The position numbers and the translations under genes were made by a program. Source: Nemesobacter sp965249045 (GTDB lineage: Bacteria > Desulfobacterota_D > UBA1144 > Nemesobacterales > Nemesobacteraceae). From it: a stretch of DNA of 64,000 nt. Every line of letters begins with the position of its first letter. Within the stretch, counting starts at the first letter, position 1. The stretch spans positions 1,426,001-1,490,000 of the forward strand of contig OZ252213.1 in the NCBI GenBank assembly GCA_965249045.1, written 5' to 3'. Below, one piece after another: positions 24,328 through 33,688 of this stretch. The notes under the pieces were generated by a model, which was not told the origin of the DNA, searched no databases, and saw nothing but the letters and a program-made list of their open reading frames with translations.

Positions 24328-24708
24328 ATGGAAGTTTCACGAAAAACAATCTGTGTAGTGGCTGACGACATGTTTTTCTCGTCAAAAATCGAGAACGTGG
24401 CAAAAAACCTTGATATATCTATAATCAAGGTAAAAAATCACAAGGAGTTCCAAGATAAAATTGAAAGGAAAACAATTGATCTCGTAATTATTGATCTTGC
24501 TTCAAAGAAAATTGATGCAGAAGAGGTCTTCACCGAGCTTAAAGACTCTCCGAAACATGAAAAAACCTTCTGTATAGGATATCTGCCGCACGTAGAACGA
24601 GAGCTTGCCGACAAATTCGGGCAAAGGGGAGTAGACCTCGTTATTCCAAGATCGAAATTTTCTCGGGAAATGAGCAGGATAATCGAAGAACAATTGGAAC
24701 CACGGTAA
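24328..24708 (+). CDS. Receiver-like (CheY-fold) protein, degenerate
   Basis: Protein of 126 residues with the alternating strand/helix pattern of a response-regulator receiver. It has the acidic pair Asp13-Asp14 after the first strand, a candidate phospho-acceptor Asp56 at the end of DLVIID, and Lys110 near the last strand. The usual Thr/Ser after strand four is not evident (FCIGYLPH), and the Lys lies in IPRSKF rather than a KP context. It may be a pseudo-receiver that signals without phosphorylation. No histidine kinase gene or output domain is nearby. The ATG is preceded closely by AAGG. Confidence 0.65.
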   Translation: MEVSRKTICVVADDMFFSSKIENVAKNLDISIIKVKNHKEFQDKIERKTIDLVIIDLASKKIDAEEVFTELKDSPKHEKTFCIGYLPHVERELADKFGQRGVDLVIPRSKFSREMSRIIEEQLEPR

Positions 24709-24725
24709 GAATATCAATTCCACCC

Positions 24726-24748
24726 CTGATATCTTCGTCGGATATCAG
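24726..24748. other. Perfect eight-base hairpin after the receiver-like gene
   Basis: CTGATATC-TTCGTCG-GATATCAG. It lies about 18 bases after the stop and has no following T-run, so terminator function is doubtful. The remaining gap up to ilvE holds a promoter candidate and no gene I can support. Confidence 0.35.
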
Positions 24749-24828
24749 CCGTAAAGACTCGTGCCCACGCAGAAATTCCCGGAAATTCACATCCGGTCTG
24801 TAATCACCATACCAATCCTCGATCAAGC

Positions 24829-24857
24829 TTGACATTGAAAAGGGGAATAATAATAAT
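24829..24857 (+). promoter_or_regulatory. Putative sigma70 promoter of ilvE
   Basis: TTGACA at 24829-24834, then the AT-rich run TAATAATAAT with a usable -10 at 24851-24857 (spacer 16-17). The ATG is about 40 bases further down. Confidence 0.5.
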
Positions 24858-24897
24858 GTTTCCAAAGTTTTCTTTCCTCGAACTGTGATAGCAACTT

Positions 24898-25818
24898 ATG
24901 TCAGCCGACCAATCCAAAATATGGTTTAACGGAAAAACAGTACCTTGGGATGAGGCGAACGTGCATGTACTTACCCATACTCTGCACTACGGCCTTGGCG
25001 CCTTCGAAGGTATAAGAGCTTATAAATGCTCTAACGGAAAATCAGCCGTCTTAAAACTCACCGAACACATGCAAAGACTTTACGCCTCGGCGCACGTGGC
25101 CGGCATAAAGATTCCATATGAGATACAAACTCTCTGCGACGCGGTGATGGATCTTCTGCGCGAAAACGGACTTGATGAAGCTTACATAAGGCCCATAGTT
25201 TTTATCGGACCGGGGGAAAAAGGGATACTTCCAGGAAATAACGTCATAAACGTGGCGATAGCCGTATGGCCATGGGGAACATATCTTGGAGATGACGCAA
25301 TCACCAACGGGATCAGGGCAAAAATTTCCTCTTATACGAGAATGCACGTTAACTCATTTATGACCAAGGCCAAGATATGCGGAAATTACGTAAATTCCGT
25401 AATGGCCAGGCAGGAGGCCGCCGATCTCGGCTTCGATGAGGGAATACTGCTTGATTCAGAAGGCTACGTGGCCGAAGGAAGCGGCGAGAATATCTTCATC
25501 GTGAGAAACGGAATTCTCAAAACTCCACCTCTAACTTCCATACTGGAAGGGATAACTAGAAAGTGCGTTCTGGATATCGCCGACGACGAAGGCATTACGG
25601 TAAAAGAGCAGCGTTTCACAAGAGACGAGCTTTATATCGCGGATGAGGCCTTTTTCACCGGCACGGCTGCTGAAGTGACTCCTGTTAGGGAAGTTGACGG
25701 CAAAAAGATAGACTCAGGGAAACCTGGAGAAATAACGAAAAGACTCCAGAGAAGGTATTTTGCCGTAATAAAAGGGGAAGACGCGAAATTTGAGCACTGG
25801 CTTGATTATATCCCCTGA
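24898..25818 (+). CDS. ilvE: branched-chain-amino-acid aminotransferase
   Basis: Fold-type IV pyridoxal-phosphate enzyme that makes valine, leucine and isoleucine from their 2-oxo acids. The 306-residue protein has HYGLGAFEGIRAY near residue 30, the cofactor Lys in MTKAKICGNYVNS near residue 157, EGSGENIFIV near 195 and the late FFTGTAAEVTPV block. Length and motifs match group I branched-chain aminotransferases. It is transcribed convergently with pepA, and no other ilv or leu genes are in the window. Confidence 0.95.
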   Translation: MSADQSKIWFNGKTVPWDEANVHVLTHTLHYGLGAFEGIRAYKCSNGKSAVLKLTEHMQRLYASAHVAGIKIPYEIQTLCDAVMDLLRENGLDEAYIRPIVFIGPGEKGILPGNNVINVAIAVWPWGTYLGDDAITNGIRAKISSYTRMHVNSFMTKAKICGNYVNSVMARQEAADLGFDEGILLDSEGYVAEGSGENIFIVRNGILKTPPLTSILEGITRKCVLDIADDEGITVKEQRFTRDELYIADEAFFTGTAAEVTPVREVDGKKIDSGKPGEITKRLQRRYFAVIKGEDAKFEHWLDYIP

Positions 25819-25859
25819 ACTGTCTTTCCCCTTCAAGCAAACGCTAACCAGTGAAAAAC

Positions 25860-27329
25860 CTATCTTTCCATAAGGTAGTTAACTAGGGTTCTCACGCCGA
25901 ACCCGGTTGCCCCGTACTGATACCAATCCGAAGTTTTTTCAACGTATGATGGGCCAGCTATATCTATATGAACCCACGGAACATCCGAAACGAAATTCTC
26001 AAGGAAAAGTGCCGCGGTTATCGCCCCACCCCATCTGCTTCCAACGTTTTTAACATCAGCTACGCGACTTCTTATTTCCTCTCTTAATTCGGTATCAAGA
26101 GGAAGTTCCCACATCTTCTCGCCGACATCACGCGCGGAATTTAAAACCGACCTCACAAGATTCGCGTTATTACCCATAACTCCGGCGTTGTGAAGGCCGA
26201 GTGCGACTATACAGGCACCGGTAAGAGTCGCGAGGTCCACTATCTCTGAAACCCCGAGGCGAACCGCGTAACTAAGCGCATCGGAAAGCGCCACCCTGCC
26301 TTCCGCGTCGGTGTTTATAATTTCTATTGTCTTGCCATTAAGAGCCGTTACAACGTCGTCCGGTTTGTAGGCCGAAGCGCCGGTCATATTCTCGGTTGCC
26401 GGAATAATGCCGTGAACGTTAACTCTCGGAGTCAGATCTCCAAGCGCTTTCATCGTACCCAGTACAACCGCGGCACCCGACATGTCCATTTTCATCGTTC
26501 TCATACTGTCTGCAGGCTTAAGACACAGGCCCCCCGAATCAAAAGTTATTCCCTTGCCGACAATAGCGACTTTTTTGCGGGATTTTACGGGAGAGGAATA
26601 GGAAAGATGGATGAATCTCGGGGGTTCGCTACTTCCAAAAGAGACTGCAGAGAGCCCTCCCATTCCCATTTCCCTTATCTCTTCCCTGCCGAGAACCTCG
26701 CAACTGATATATTCTGACCCTTCGGAGATTGAAAGCGCATGCTCCGCGAGAATTGAGGGAGTAAGCATGTTCGGAGGATCGTTCACAAGATCTCTTGAAA
26801 AAGCCACACCCTCTGAGACGGCACAAGCGTGTGCAGCTTCGGTGCTGAAATAATCGGCGGAAATTCTTCTCGACGCTATACACACTTTCTCTATACGGTT
26901 TTTCTTTCTTCCCGAGGACTTAAACTTTCCGTACTCATAAGAACCGCAGGTCATGCCCTCAAGAAAGATTTTAAGAAACTTTCTGTCCACGTTAGAAAAA
27001 TCAACGGAAACTGTACGGGAATACTGGCCGGTTCTTGCAACCGCGGTGTTTGCGGCGCGAAAAGCCTCAAGAGGCCCGAAGTTTTCTTTTTTCCCGAGCC
27101 CCAGCAGGACGACTGTCTTCGTATTGAAATCGCCTGGGGTATCAACAAGAACTGTTTTTCCAAAAGCGCCCTTAAAATCGGACACCTTCACTTTGTCTGA
27201 AAGAAACCCTCTGAGTTTACTGTCTATTTTCCTGGCAGCGGCAGGAAATCTCTGCTCTTCATAACAGAGAAAAACAATTGAATCCGACTCAACGTTGGCA
27301 ACATCATCTTTTATCAGAGAGAACTTCAT
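25860..27329 (-). CDS. pepA: leucyl aminopeptidase (M17)
   Basis: Di-metal aminopeptidase that releases N-terminal residues in the cytosol, normally a hexamer. The 489-residue protein has the M17 signature NTDAEGRVALSDAL and the metal/catalytic block VGKGITFDSGGLCLKP, with DMSGAAVVLG following. The ATG at 27329 (MKFSLIKDDV) is chosen over an upstream in-frame start at 27383 because the extra residues lack family similarity. It is divergent from the M20 peptidase gene; the 170-base gap holds no clear hexamer pair. Confidence 0.95.
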   Translation of the reverse strand: MKFSLIKDDVANVESDSIVFLCYEEQRFPAAARKIDSKLRGFLSDKVKVSDFKGAFGKTVLVDTPGDFNTKTVVLLGLGKKENFGPLEAFRAANTAVARTGQYSRTVSVDFSNVDRKFLKIFLEGMTCGSYEYGKFKSSGRKKNRIEKVCIASRRISADYFSTEAAHACAVSEGVAFSRDLVNDPPNMLTPSILAEHALSISEGSEYISCEVLGREEIREMGMGGLSAVSFGSSEPPRFIHLSYSSPVKSRKKVAIVGKGITFDSGGLCLKPADSMRTMKMDMSGAAVVLGTMKALGDLTPRVNVHGIIPATENMTGASAYKPDDVVTALNGKTIEIINTDAEGRVALSDALSYAVRLGVSEIVDLATLTGACIVALGLHNAGVMGNNANLVRSVLNSARDVGEKMWELPLDTELREEIRSRVADVKNVGSRWGGAITAALFLENFVSDVPWVHIDIAGPSYVEKTSDWYQYGATGFGVRTLVNYLMER

Positions 27330-27498
27330 TTTTTCACCATTTAATCCAGATTTCAAAATACGGCTAGGATGCCGATATTCCAATAAAAAGATAATTCTAC
27401 ACTACTAACACCCAGCAGAACAAAAAGATTCTTTTAATATGATCTCTTTTCAAATATGATTTAATTGGTTATTTCACCTAAAAAGAGAAAACCGACCC

Positions 27499-28647
27499 AT
27501 GATCCAAGAAGAAAGAATGACCAGCCATCTGATGGATATCATACGGATAGACAGTCCATCAAGAAAGGAAAAGGATGTCGCCCGAAGGCTTGAGGAAGAG
27601 ATGAAGGATCTAGGAGCCGACTGTTTTTACGACGATGCAGGGGACAAGGTGGAGGGAAACACGGGCAATCTGATAGTCAAGCTTCCCGGAACGAAGAAAG
27701 ATGTTCCGCCCTTTTTTCTCTGCTCTCATATGGACACCGTAAGTCCCGGAGAGGGAATAAAACCTAGCGTGGAAAACGGCGTAATGAGAAGCGACGGCAC
27801 GACGATACTCGGAAGCGACGATAAAAGCGGGGTATCGATAATGGTCGAGGTGCTTCGAACGCTTAAGGAGAACAATATTCCCTGCGCAGACATAGAAATC
27901 GCATTTACCATCTGCGAGGAAATCGGTCTTCTCGGAGCGAAGTTTCTTAACGCTTCAAGTTTTAAAAGTCCCTACGGGATAGTTCTTGACAGCAGTACTC
28001 CTGAGAGACTTGTCCTGCGGTGCCCGTGCTCCGATATTATGGAGGTAAAGATACACGGCGTTGAAGCACATTCGGGACTTTGCCCCGAAAACGGAATAAG
28101 CGCTGTAGAAGTCCTAAGCGATGCGGTCTCGAAAATGAATCTCGGAAGAATAGACTATGAGACAACCGCAAACATAGGAAAGATAAAGGGAGGGTCCGCC
28201 ACAAACATAGTCCCGGGTCTCGTCGAAATAACGGCCGAGGCGCGAAGCCACGATGAAGGAAAACTTGACGCACAGATACAGCATATGCGTGACTGCTTTC
28301 TGGAAGCGGCAAAAAGCAGAGAGCTTTTTCTTGACGGAGAACGACTCTGCGCGCGGGCCGAGGTCGAAATAGAACGCGTATATCCCGTAATGAACGTCTC
28401 CCCGCAGGCAACTGTAACAAACCTTGTTCTTGAAGCCGCGGCAAACCTGCGCCACGACATAAAACTTCACACAAGCGGCGGAGGATGTGACGCAAACCAC
28501 ATAAACGAAAAGGGAATCGAGTGCGTAAACCTGGGAACGGGCATGTACGAGCTTCACACGGTAAACGAATATCTTCTGCTCGATGAGTTCCGCAGGTCAG
28601 CGGAGATAGTTCTTGAGACCATAAAACTCCACTCGCAAAGAAACTGA
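27499..28647 (+). CDS. M20-family metallopeptidase (peptidase T-like)
   Basis: Zinc peptidase of 382 residues, probably a cytosolic di- or tripeptidase. Metal ligands are seen in CSHMDTV, GSDDKSG and the catalytic Glu pair in ICEEIGLLGA; a late His in ELHTVNEY fits the last ligand. The dimerisation domain between about residues 180 and 290 includes HSGLCPENGISAVEV and a GGSATNIVPG motif. It heads a plus-strand run of six genes with gaps of 18 bases or less. It resembles PepT-like enzymes more than DapE or ArgE, but specificity is not settled. Confidence 0.88.
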   Translation: MIQEERMTSHLMDIIRIDSPSRKEKDVARRLEEEMKDLGADCFYDDAGDKVEGNTGNLIVKLPGTKKDVPPFFLCSHMDTVSPGEGIKPSVENGVMRSDGTTILGSDDKSGVSIMVEVLRTLKENNIPCADIEIAFTICEEIGLLGAKFLNASSFKSPYGIVLDSSTPERLVLRCPCSDIMEVKIHGVEAHSGLCPENGISAVEVLSDAVSKMNLGRIDYETTANIGKIKGGSATNIVPGLVEITAEARSHDEGKLDAQIQHMRDCFLEAAKSRELFLDGERLCARAEVEIERVYPVMNVSPQATVTNLVLEAAANLRHDIKLHTSGGGCDANHINEKGIECVNLGTGMYELHTVNEYLLLDEFRRSAEIVLETIKLHSQRN

Positions 28648-28650
28648 GCA

Positions 28651-29013
28651 ATGAAGGCTCTAATACTGGTCGATCACGGGAGCACGGTAAAAGAGGCAAA
28701 CGCCCTTCTTGAAGAGGTAGCCAGAAAAGTAAGGAATCACCGTGGCTCGCCGTTTGATATGGTTGAACACTGCCACATGGAACTTTGTGAACCGTCTATA
28801 AAAGACGCTTTTCGCAAATGCGTCGCGGCCGGAGCAAAGGACATAACGGTCCACCCGTATTTTCTCGTACCGGGAAGGCACTCAAAATCCGATATACCTA
28901 GGATGGTAGCCGACGCGGCACAGGATTTTCCAGAAATAAGTTACAAGGTCACGGAACCACTGGGTCTCCACGATAAGATAATAGAAGTCATATTTGAAAG
29001 ATCGCTTGGATAA
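28651..29013 (+). CDS. sirohydrochlorin cobaltochelatase-like protein (short CbiX type)
   Basis: Protein of 120 residues resembling the single-domain CbiX/SirB chelatases that insert cobalt or iron into sirohydrochlorin. It shows LVDHGST with a metal-binding His at residue 9 and VHPYFLVPGRHSKSDIP with the second His cluster. Short forms act as homodimers. It starts three bases after the M20 gene stop. No other corrin or siroheme gene is in the window, although metH is a cobalamin user. Confidence 0.82.
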   Translation: MKALILVDHGSTVKEANALLEEVARKVRNHRGSPFDMVEHCHMELCEPSIKDAFRKCVAAGAKDITVHPYFLVPGRHSKSDIPRMVADAAQDFPEISYKVTEPLGLHDKIIEVIFERSLG

Positions 29014-29031
29014 CTTCCCGCATAAAACCTG

Positions 29032-29760
29032 ATGAAAAGATACTCGGCAGTGCTTTTTGATCTTTTTGACACGCTTGTAATGTTCAGACCGTCTCTTCTG
29101 CCGAAGGTAACTCATAACGGAGAAACCTGGAATTCCACGGCGCAGCACGTTTTCACACAAATGCGAAGCAGCCTCGGAGAAATGGAATTTACGGATTTCT
29201 ACGGATCTTTCGTTGAAAGTCACAGAGAACTTCTGGAACTGAGGGAAAAGGATTTAAGAGAGTATCCGAACAGAAAAAGATTCGAGATATTCATGGAGAA
29301 AACAGGTTTAAGAAGAGATGACGATGTGCTTGAGAAGTTTGTATGTTCACACATGGAAAGCCTCTGCGGAGCCATGGTATACCCTAAGCACCACACGGAG
29401 ATTCTTTCCTATCTCAAGGAAAAGGGATACAGGCTTTCGGTTGTCTCGAACTTTGATCATGCCCCCACGGCGCAAAACCTACTTGTGAAATTCGGAATCG
29501 CGGATTTTTTCGAACATATAGTGATCTCAGAAGACGTGGGCTGGAGAAAACCTCACAGGGAAATATTTGAATTTGCCCTTGCAAGACTCGGCGAGAGTCC
29601 ATCAGACGCCATTTTCATAGGGGATAATCCGGAGGCGGACATAATAGGATCTTCGGACTGCGGGATTGATTCTGTATGGGTAAAAAGAAAAGAACAGTTC
29701 ACTCGAGCAGAACCTAAATTCATCGTAACAGACCTAAAAGATCTAAAGGGAATAATCTAG
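29032..29760 (+). CDS. HAD-superfamily hydrolase
   Basis: Haloacid-dehalogenase-fold phosphatase of 242 residues. Motif I is LFDLFDTLV with nucleophile Asp10, motif II VVSNFDHA, motif III the Lys in GWRKPHREIF, and motif IV IFIGDNPEADIIGS. The helical cap lies between motifs I and II. The substrate is unknown. It is inside the six-gene run. Confidence 0.88.
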   Translation: MKRYSAVLFDLFDTLVMFRPSLLPKVTHNGETWNSTAQHVFTQMRSSLGEMEFTDFYGSFVESHRELLELREKDLREYPNRKRFEIFMEKTGLRRDDDVLEKFVCSHMESLCGAMVYPKHHTEILSYLKEKGYRLSVVSNFDHAPTAQNLLVKFGIADFFEHIVISEDVGWRKPHREIFEFALARLGESPSDAIFIGDNPEADIIGSSDCGIDSVWVKRKEQFTRAEPKFIVTDLKDLKGII

Positions 29761-29775
29761 AAAAACACCGTCCAG

Positions 29776-31455
29776 ATGAAAAGACTCTCCCGCACAGAAA
29801 AAAGACTCCCCACCATAAGAAGCGGAAAACAGATAACCACGATCCAGCAGATGCTTGAGAAAAAAGCCTCTCTGTACGCAGACAAGATCGCGTATTCCAT
29901 AAGAAAAAAAGCCCTGTCCGTAAGCTCCTTTACTTTCAGTGAAGTTTTCACACTTTCCACAGAGTTCTCAGCCTATCTCAGGGCTCTTGGTCTCAAAAGA
30001 GGAGACCATGTGGCTATTGTCGGGGGAAACAGCCCCGAGTGGGCTATTTCTTACTTTGCGGTAATCTGGGCAGGCGCCATAGCTGTCCCACTTGACGCAA
30101 GGGCAAGGACAGAGCACGTAAAACAGGTGCTGGGACTTTCAGATTCAAGATTTCTTATCGCCTCGGCGGGATTCGCGGAGGTCTTGGGAAACACCGCAAC
30201 GGTTGAGCACTTAATACCGATGGACAAAGCTCTGGAAACCCAGATGGACACCGAAAAAACCGTGCCCGCAGAAAAATCAGAGCCCCAAGACATAGCCGAT
30301 ATAGTTTTTACCTCGGGAACCACAGGTAATCCCAAAGGCGTAATGCTTTCCCATGGAAACATAATGTCAAACCTGGAGGCACTTTACAGCGCTTTTCCCA
30401 TAACGGATAAAGACACGGCTTTTTCCATACTGCCCATCCACCACGTATATGAAAGAATAGTCGGAATACTGCTGTCTTTTTACTGCGGGCAGGCAGTGTT
30501 TTTCTCAAGAAGCATAAAGCCGAGGGAAATGCTCTCTGACCTTAAAGTCGCGAGACCTTCGGTGTGGCTTAACACCCCCTTGGTGCTTGAGAAACTGCTC
30601 CAGAGAATCGAACAAACTAAAGCGAAAAATTTTCTCACAAGAGCCCTTCCCTCCAAGCTTTTCGGGAAAATGGCGAAAAAACGCCTAGGTCTTGACCGCC
30701 TTAGACTTATAGTAAGCGGCGGAGCCGCTCTTTCCGAGCCGGTTTCCGAGGGACTTGAAAAATACGAATTTCCCCTCTTGCAGGGATACGGAATGAGTGA
30801 AACATCCGCAGTTATAGCCGCAAACCCTTTTTTGAAGCCGAAAAACGCAAGCGGCGGCATGGTGCTTGAAAACAGCGAGGTCGAGATAAGAGACGTAGAC
30901 GCCGAAGGAATCGGGGAAATATGTGTGCGAGGCCCGAACGTAATGAACGGCTACTACAAGAACCCCGGTGCGACAAGAGAAATCCTCTCGGATGACGGCT
31001 GGCTCAGGACCGGCGACCTAGGTTATTTTGATCATGAAGGCTACCTGTACATAACGGGAAGAAAAAAATCGGTTATCGTAACTAAGGGAGGAAAGAACAT
31101 CTCTCCCGAGGAAATCGAGGAAAAGCTCACCCCGCTTGAAACGGTTGAAGAAGCCATTGTATTCAGCCCGGACGATGAAAGGATACAGGCCGTGGTATTT
31201 CCAGAAGCGGAGGGAATTTCCAAAAAACTCGGGCAGTCCCCGCAGCGCGGAGACGACGAAAGAATCTGGAACATTCTTAAAAGCGAGATAACCAAGCTTA
31301 ACAGCCGGCTTGAACCCCATAAAAGAATCACCCATTTCGCAATTGCCAGAGAAGAATTGCCGAAAACAACCACCAGAAAAATAAAAAGATATCTTTTCAG
31401 GGATATGGACATACCCAAGACAACAAAGTTCATCCAGCCCCCGAGGGACAAATGA
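29776..31455 (+). CDS. AMP-dependent acyl-CoA synthetase/ligase
   Basis: Adenylate-forming enzyme of 559 residues that activates a carboxylic acid, probably a long-chain fatty acid, to its CoA thioester. The AMP-binding motif FTSGTTGNPKGVMLSHGN lies near residues 176-193. Further markers are LLQGYGMSETSAV, GWLRTGDLGYFD and the C-terminal catalytic Lys region TTRKIKRY. The length and motif spacing suit FadD-like ligases. Its TGA overlaps the purL ATG by four bases. Confidence 0.85.
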   Translation: MKRLSRTEKRLPTIRSGKQITTIQQMLEKKASLYADKIAYSIRKKALSVSSFTFSEVFTLSTEFSAYLRALGLKRGDHVAIVGGNSPEWAISYFAVIWAGAIAVPLDARARTEHVKQVLGLSDSRFLIASAGFAEVLGNTATVEHLIPMDKALETQMDTEKTVPAEKSEPQDIADIVFTSGTTGNPKGVMLSHGNIMSNLEALYSAFPITDKDTAFSILPIHHVYERIVGILLSFYCGQAVFFSRSIKPREMLSDLKVARPSVWLNTPLVLEKLLQRIEQTKAKNFLTRALPSKLFGKMAKKRLGLDRLRLIVSGGAALSEPVSEGLEKYEFPLLQGYGMSETSAVIAANPFLKPKNASGGMVLENSEVEIRDVDAEGIGEICVRGPNVMNGYYKNPGATREILSDDGWLRTGDLGYFDHEGYLYITGRKKSVIVTKGGKNISPEEIEEKLTPLETVEEAIVFSPDDERIQAVVFPEAEGISKKLGQSPQRGDDERIWNILKSEITKLNSRLEPHKRITHFAIAREELPKTTTRKIKRYLFRDMDIPKTTKFIQPPRDK

Positions 31456-33686
31456 AGAATAAAGCATCTCTTCAATTCGCCATGGACCACGGTCTTACCG
31501 AGAGTGAATTCGAAAAGATAATAGAGACCTTGGACAGAGAGCCGAACTCAACCGAAATCGGAGTCCTTGGAGCCATGTGGTCTGAACACTGCTCCTACAA
31601 AAGTTCCAAGGTGCACCTTCGAAAATTCCCCACAACGGGGAAACAGGTGATACAGGGTCCGGGAGAAAACGCCGGAGTTGTAGATATAGGGGATGGCTAC
31701 TGCGTCGTTTTTAAAATGGAAAGTCACAATCATCCCTCTTTCATAGAACCTTACCAAGGCGCTGCAACAGGGGTCGGAGGGATACTCAGGGATATATTTA
31801 CCATGGGAGCAAGACCTGTGGCACTTTTAAACTCCCTCCGGTTCGGTAACCCACATCTCCAGAAAACGAAATTCCTCGTTGAAGGAGTGGTCTCGGGAAT
31901 AGCCGGTTATGGAAACTGCATGGGGATCCCTACGATAGGAGGAGATATATATTTTGACGACTGCTACAATGGAAACCCCCTGGTAAACGCCTTTGCTCTC
32001 GGAGTAACCCAAAAAGATAGTGTTTTCCGCGGATATGCGTCGGGTGAGGGAAATCCCGTAATATACGTCGGATCGAAGACCGGAAGAGACGGAATACAGG
32101 GAGCTATCATGGCGTCAGACACCTTTACTGAGGAAACCGAAGAAAAAAGGCCCGCAGTGCAGGTGGGGGATCCGTTTACTGAGAAACTTCTTCTCGAAGC
32201 CTGCTTGGAGCTGTTTAAGACGGACTGTGTTGTCGGGATACAAGACATGGGAGCTGCGGGACTTACATCTTCTTCAACAGAGATGGCTGATCGTGCGGGA
32301 ACCGGTCTCGAGATTAAGATCGACAGAGTTCCCAGGAGAGAAGAAAATATGACCCCTTATGAAGTCTTGCTTTCCGAATCGCAGGAGAGAATGCTGGTAG
32401 TCCTGGAAAAGGGCAAAGAAAATACAGCCCAAGATATTTTCAGGAAATGGAACCTTGATTTCTCAATTATCGGCAAGGTGACCGATTCGGGAAAACTGAC
32501 CGTCGTGGAAGGAGAAACCATAGTTGCGGACCTGCCCGTGAGTCTTATAACCTCGGGCGCACCAACCTACAAAAGACCGATAAAAAAGCCGGACTACCTG
32601 GAAAAACCAGAGAAACTGAATCCGGAAAATCTCCCCGAACCTGTGGATATCCAGAAAGTTTTTCTTGAAATTCTGTCTTCTCCAACTGTTTCGAGCAAAA
32701 AATGGGTGTACGAGCAGTACGACTATATGGTAAGAACCGATACCGTTTTGGGACCAGGAGCCGATTGCGCGATAATAAGACTCAAGGGAACGGGAAAAGG
32801 GATTGCCATGACATCTAATGTAAACTCTAGATACTGCTATCTAAACCCCCGTGAAGGGAGCAAAATAGCTGTTGCAGAGAGTGTCAGGAATCTGGCCTGC
32901 TGTGGCGCTTCTCCTCTAGCAATCACGGATTGTCTTAATTTTGGAAACCCTGAGAATCCCGAGATAATGTGGCAGTTCTCAGAAAGCGTTGAAGGCATGT
33001 CGGAAGCTGCAAAAGTATTTAATACACCGGTTGTAAGTGGTAACGTCAGTCTTTACAACGAAACCGAAGGTGTTGCCATATTCCCTACCCCGACTGTGGC
33101 GATGGTAGGTCTTATAAAAGATACGAACAAAATCGTCACTCCTTGGTTTCAGGACCCTGGAGACTTAGTGATACTGCTCGGAGGAGCGATAGAAGAAGAT
33201 ATAGGAGGAAGTGAGTATCTGAAGACCGCACATGGCTTGATTGACGGTGAACCACCCTCAATTGATCTTGATAAAGAAAAAAGACTTGCCGAGATGTTGA
33301 TTGCGTGCGCTTCTCAAAGTATAATTAGATCGGCGCATGATATATCTGAGGGCGGCTTTGCTGTAGCGCTTGCGGAATGTTGCTTTAGTCCAGACGGTAC
33401 GAGAGGGGTCCTGGTAAAAGCGCCCAACATAAATGAAAACTTTCTTAGAAACGATCTGTTTCTTTTCTCCGAGACACAATCTAGAGTAATAGCGAGTATA
33501 AGCGAAAACAGCTGGGAAAAGATAAAAGAGATAGCAACCGATTACGGTGTTCCCGCTCTGCGTGCCGGAGTGGTCATTGATGATGACAGATTTTGCGTTA
33601 AAGACTCAATTAACATGAAAATCTCAATAGTTCATGACGCATGGTCCCTGGGTTTTCAGAAAAGCCTTTCAGTCACAGAGGGGTAA
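31452..33686 (+). CDS. purL: phosphoribosylformylglycinamidine synthase subunit PurL (small type)
   Basis: ATP-dependent ligase of purine synthesis that converts FGAR to FGAM using ammonia from PurQ. At 744 residues it is the small PurL form, which needs separate PurS and PurQ, neither of which is in this window. Signatures include the early MWSEHCSYKSSK, FKMESHNHPSFIEPYQGAATGVGG near residues 87-110 (nucleotide and metal binding), QDMGAAGLTSS near residue 265 and HDISEGGFAVALAE near the end. The ATGA overlap with the acyl-CoA synthetase gene implies coupling. purF follows after two bases. Confidence 0.95.
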   Translation: MKNKASLQFAMDHGLTESEFEKIIETLDREPNSTEIGVLGAMWSEHCSYKSSKVHLRKFPTTGKQVIQGPGENAGVVDIGDGYCVVFKMESHNHPSFIEPYQGAATGVGGILRDIFTMGARPVALLNSLRFGNPHLQKTKFLVEGVVSGIAGYGNCMGIPTIGGDIYFDDCYNGNPLVNAFALGVTQKDSVFRGYASGEGNPVIYVGSKTGRDGIQGAIMASDTFTEETEEKRPAVQVGDPFTEKLLLEACLELFKTDCVVGIQDMGAAGLTSSSTEMADRAGTGLEIKIDRVPRREENMTPYEVLLSESQERMLVVLEKGKENTAQDIFRKWNLDFSIIGKVTDSGKLTVVEGETIVADLPVSLITSGAPTYKRPIKKPDYLEKPEKLNPENLPEPVDIQKVFLEILSSPTVSSKKWVYEQYDYMVRTDTVLGPGADCAIIRLKGTGKGIAMTSNVNSRYCYLNPREGSKIAVAESVRNLACCGASPLAITDCLNFGNPENPEIMWQFSESVEGMSEAAKVFNTPVVSGNVSLYNETEGVAIFPTPTVAMVGLIKDTNKIVTPWFQDPGDLVILLGGAIEEDIGGSEYLKTAHGLIDGEPPSIDLDKEKRLAEMLIACASQSIIRSAHDISEGGFAVALAECCFSPDGTRGVLVKAPNINENFLRNDLFLFSETQSRVIASISENSWEKIKEIATDYGVPALRAGVVIDDDRFCVKDSINMKISIVHDAWSLGFQKSLSVTEG

Positions 33687-33688
33687 AA

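Noticed and set aside
24641..24865. Minus-strand frame of 74 codons between the receiver-like gene and ilvE
   Set aside because: It starts at TTG without a ribosome binding site, overlaps the receiver-like gene and covers the ilvE promoter; nothing recognisable is encoded.
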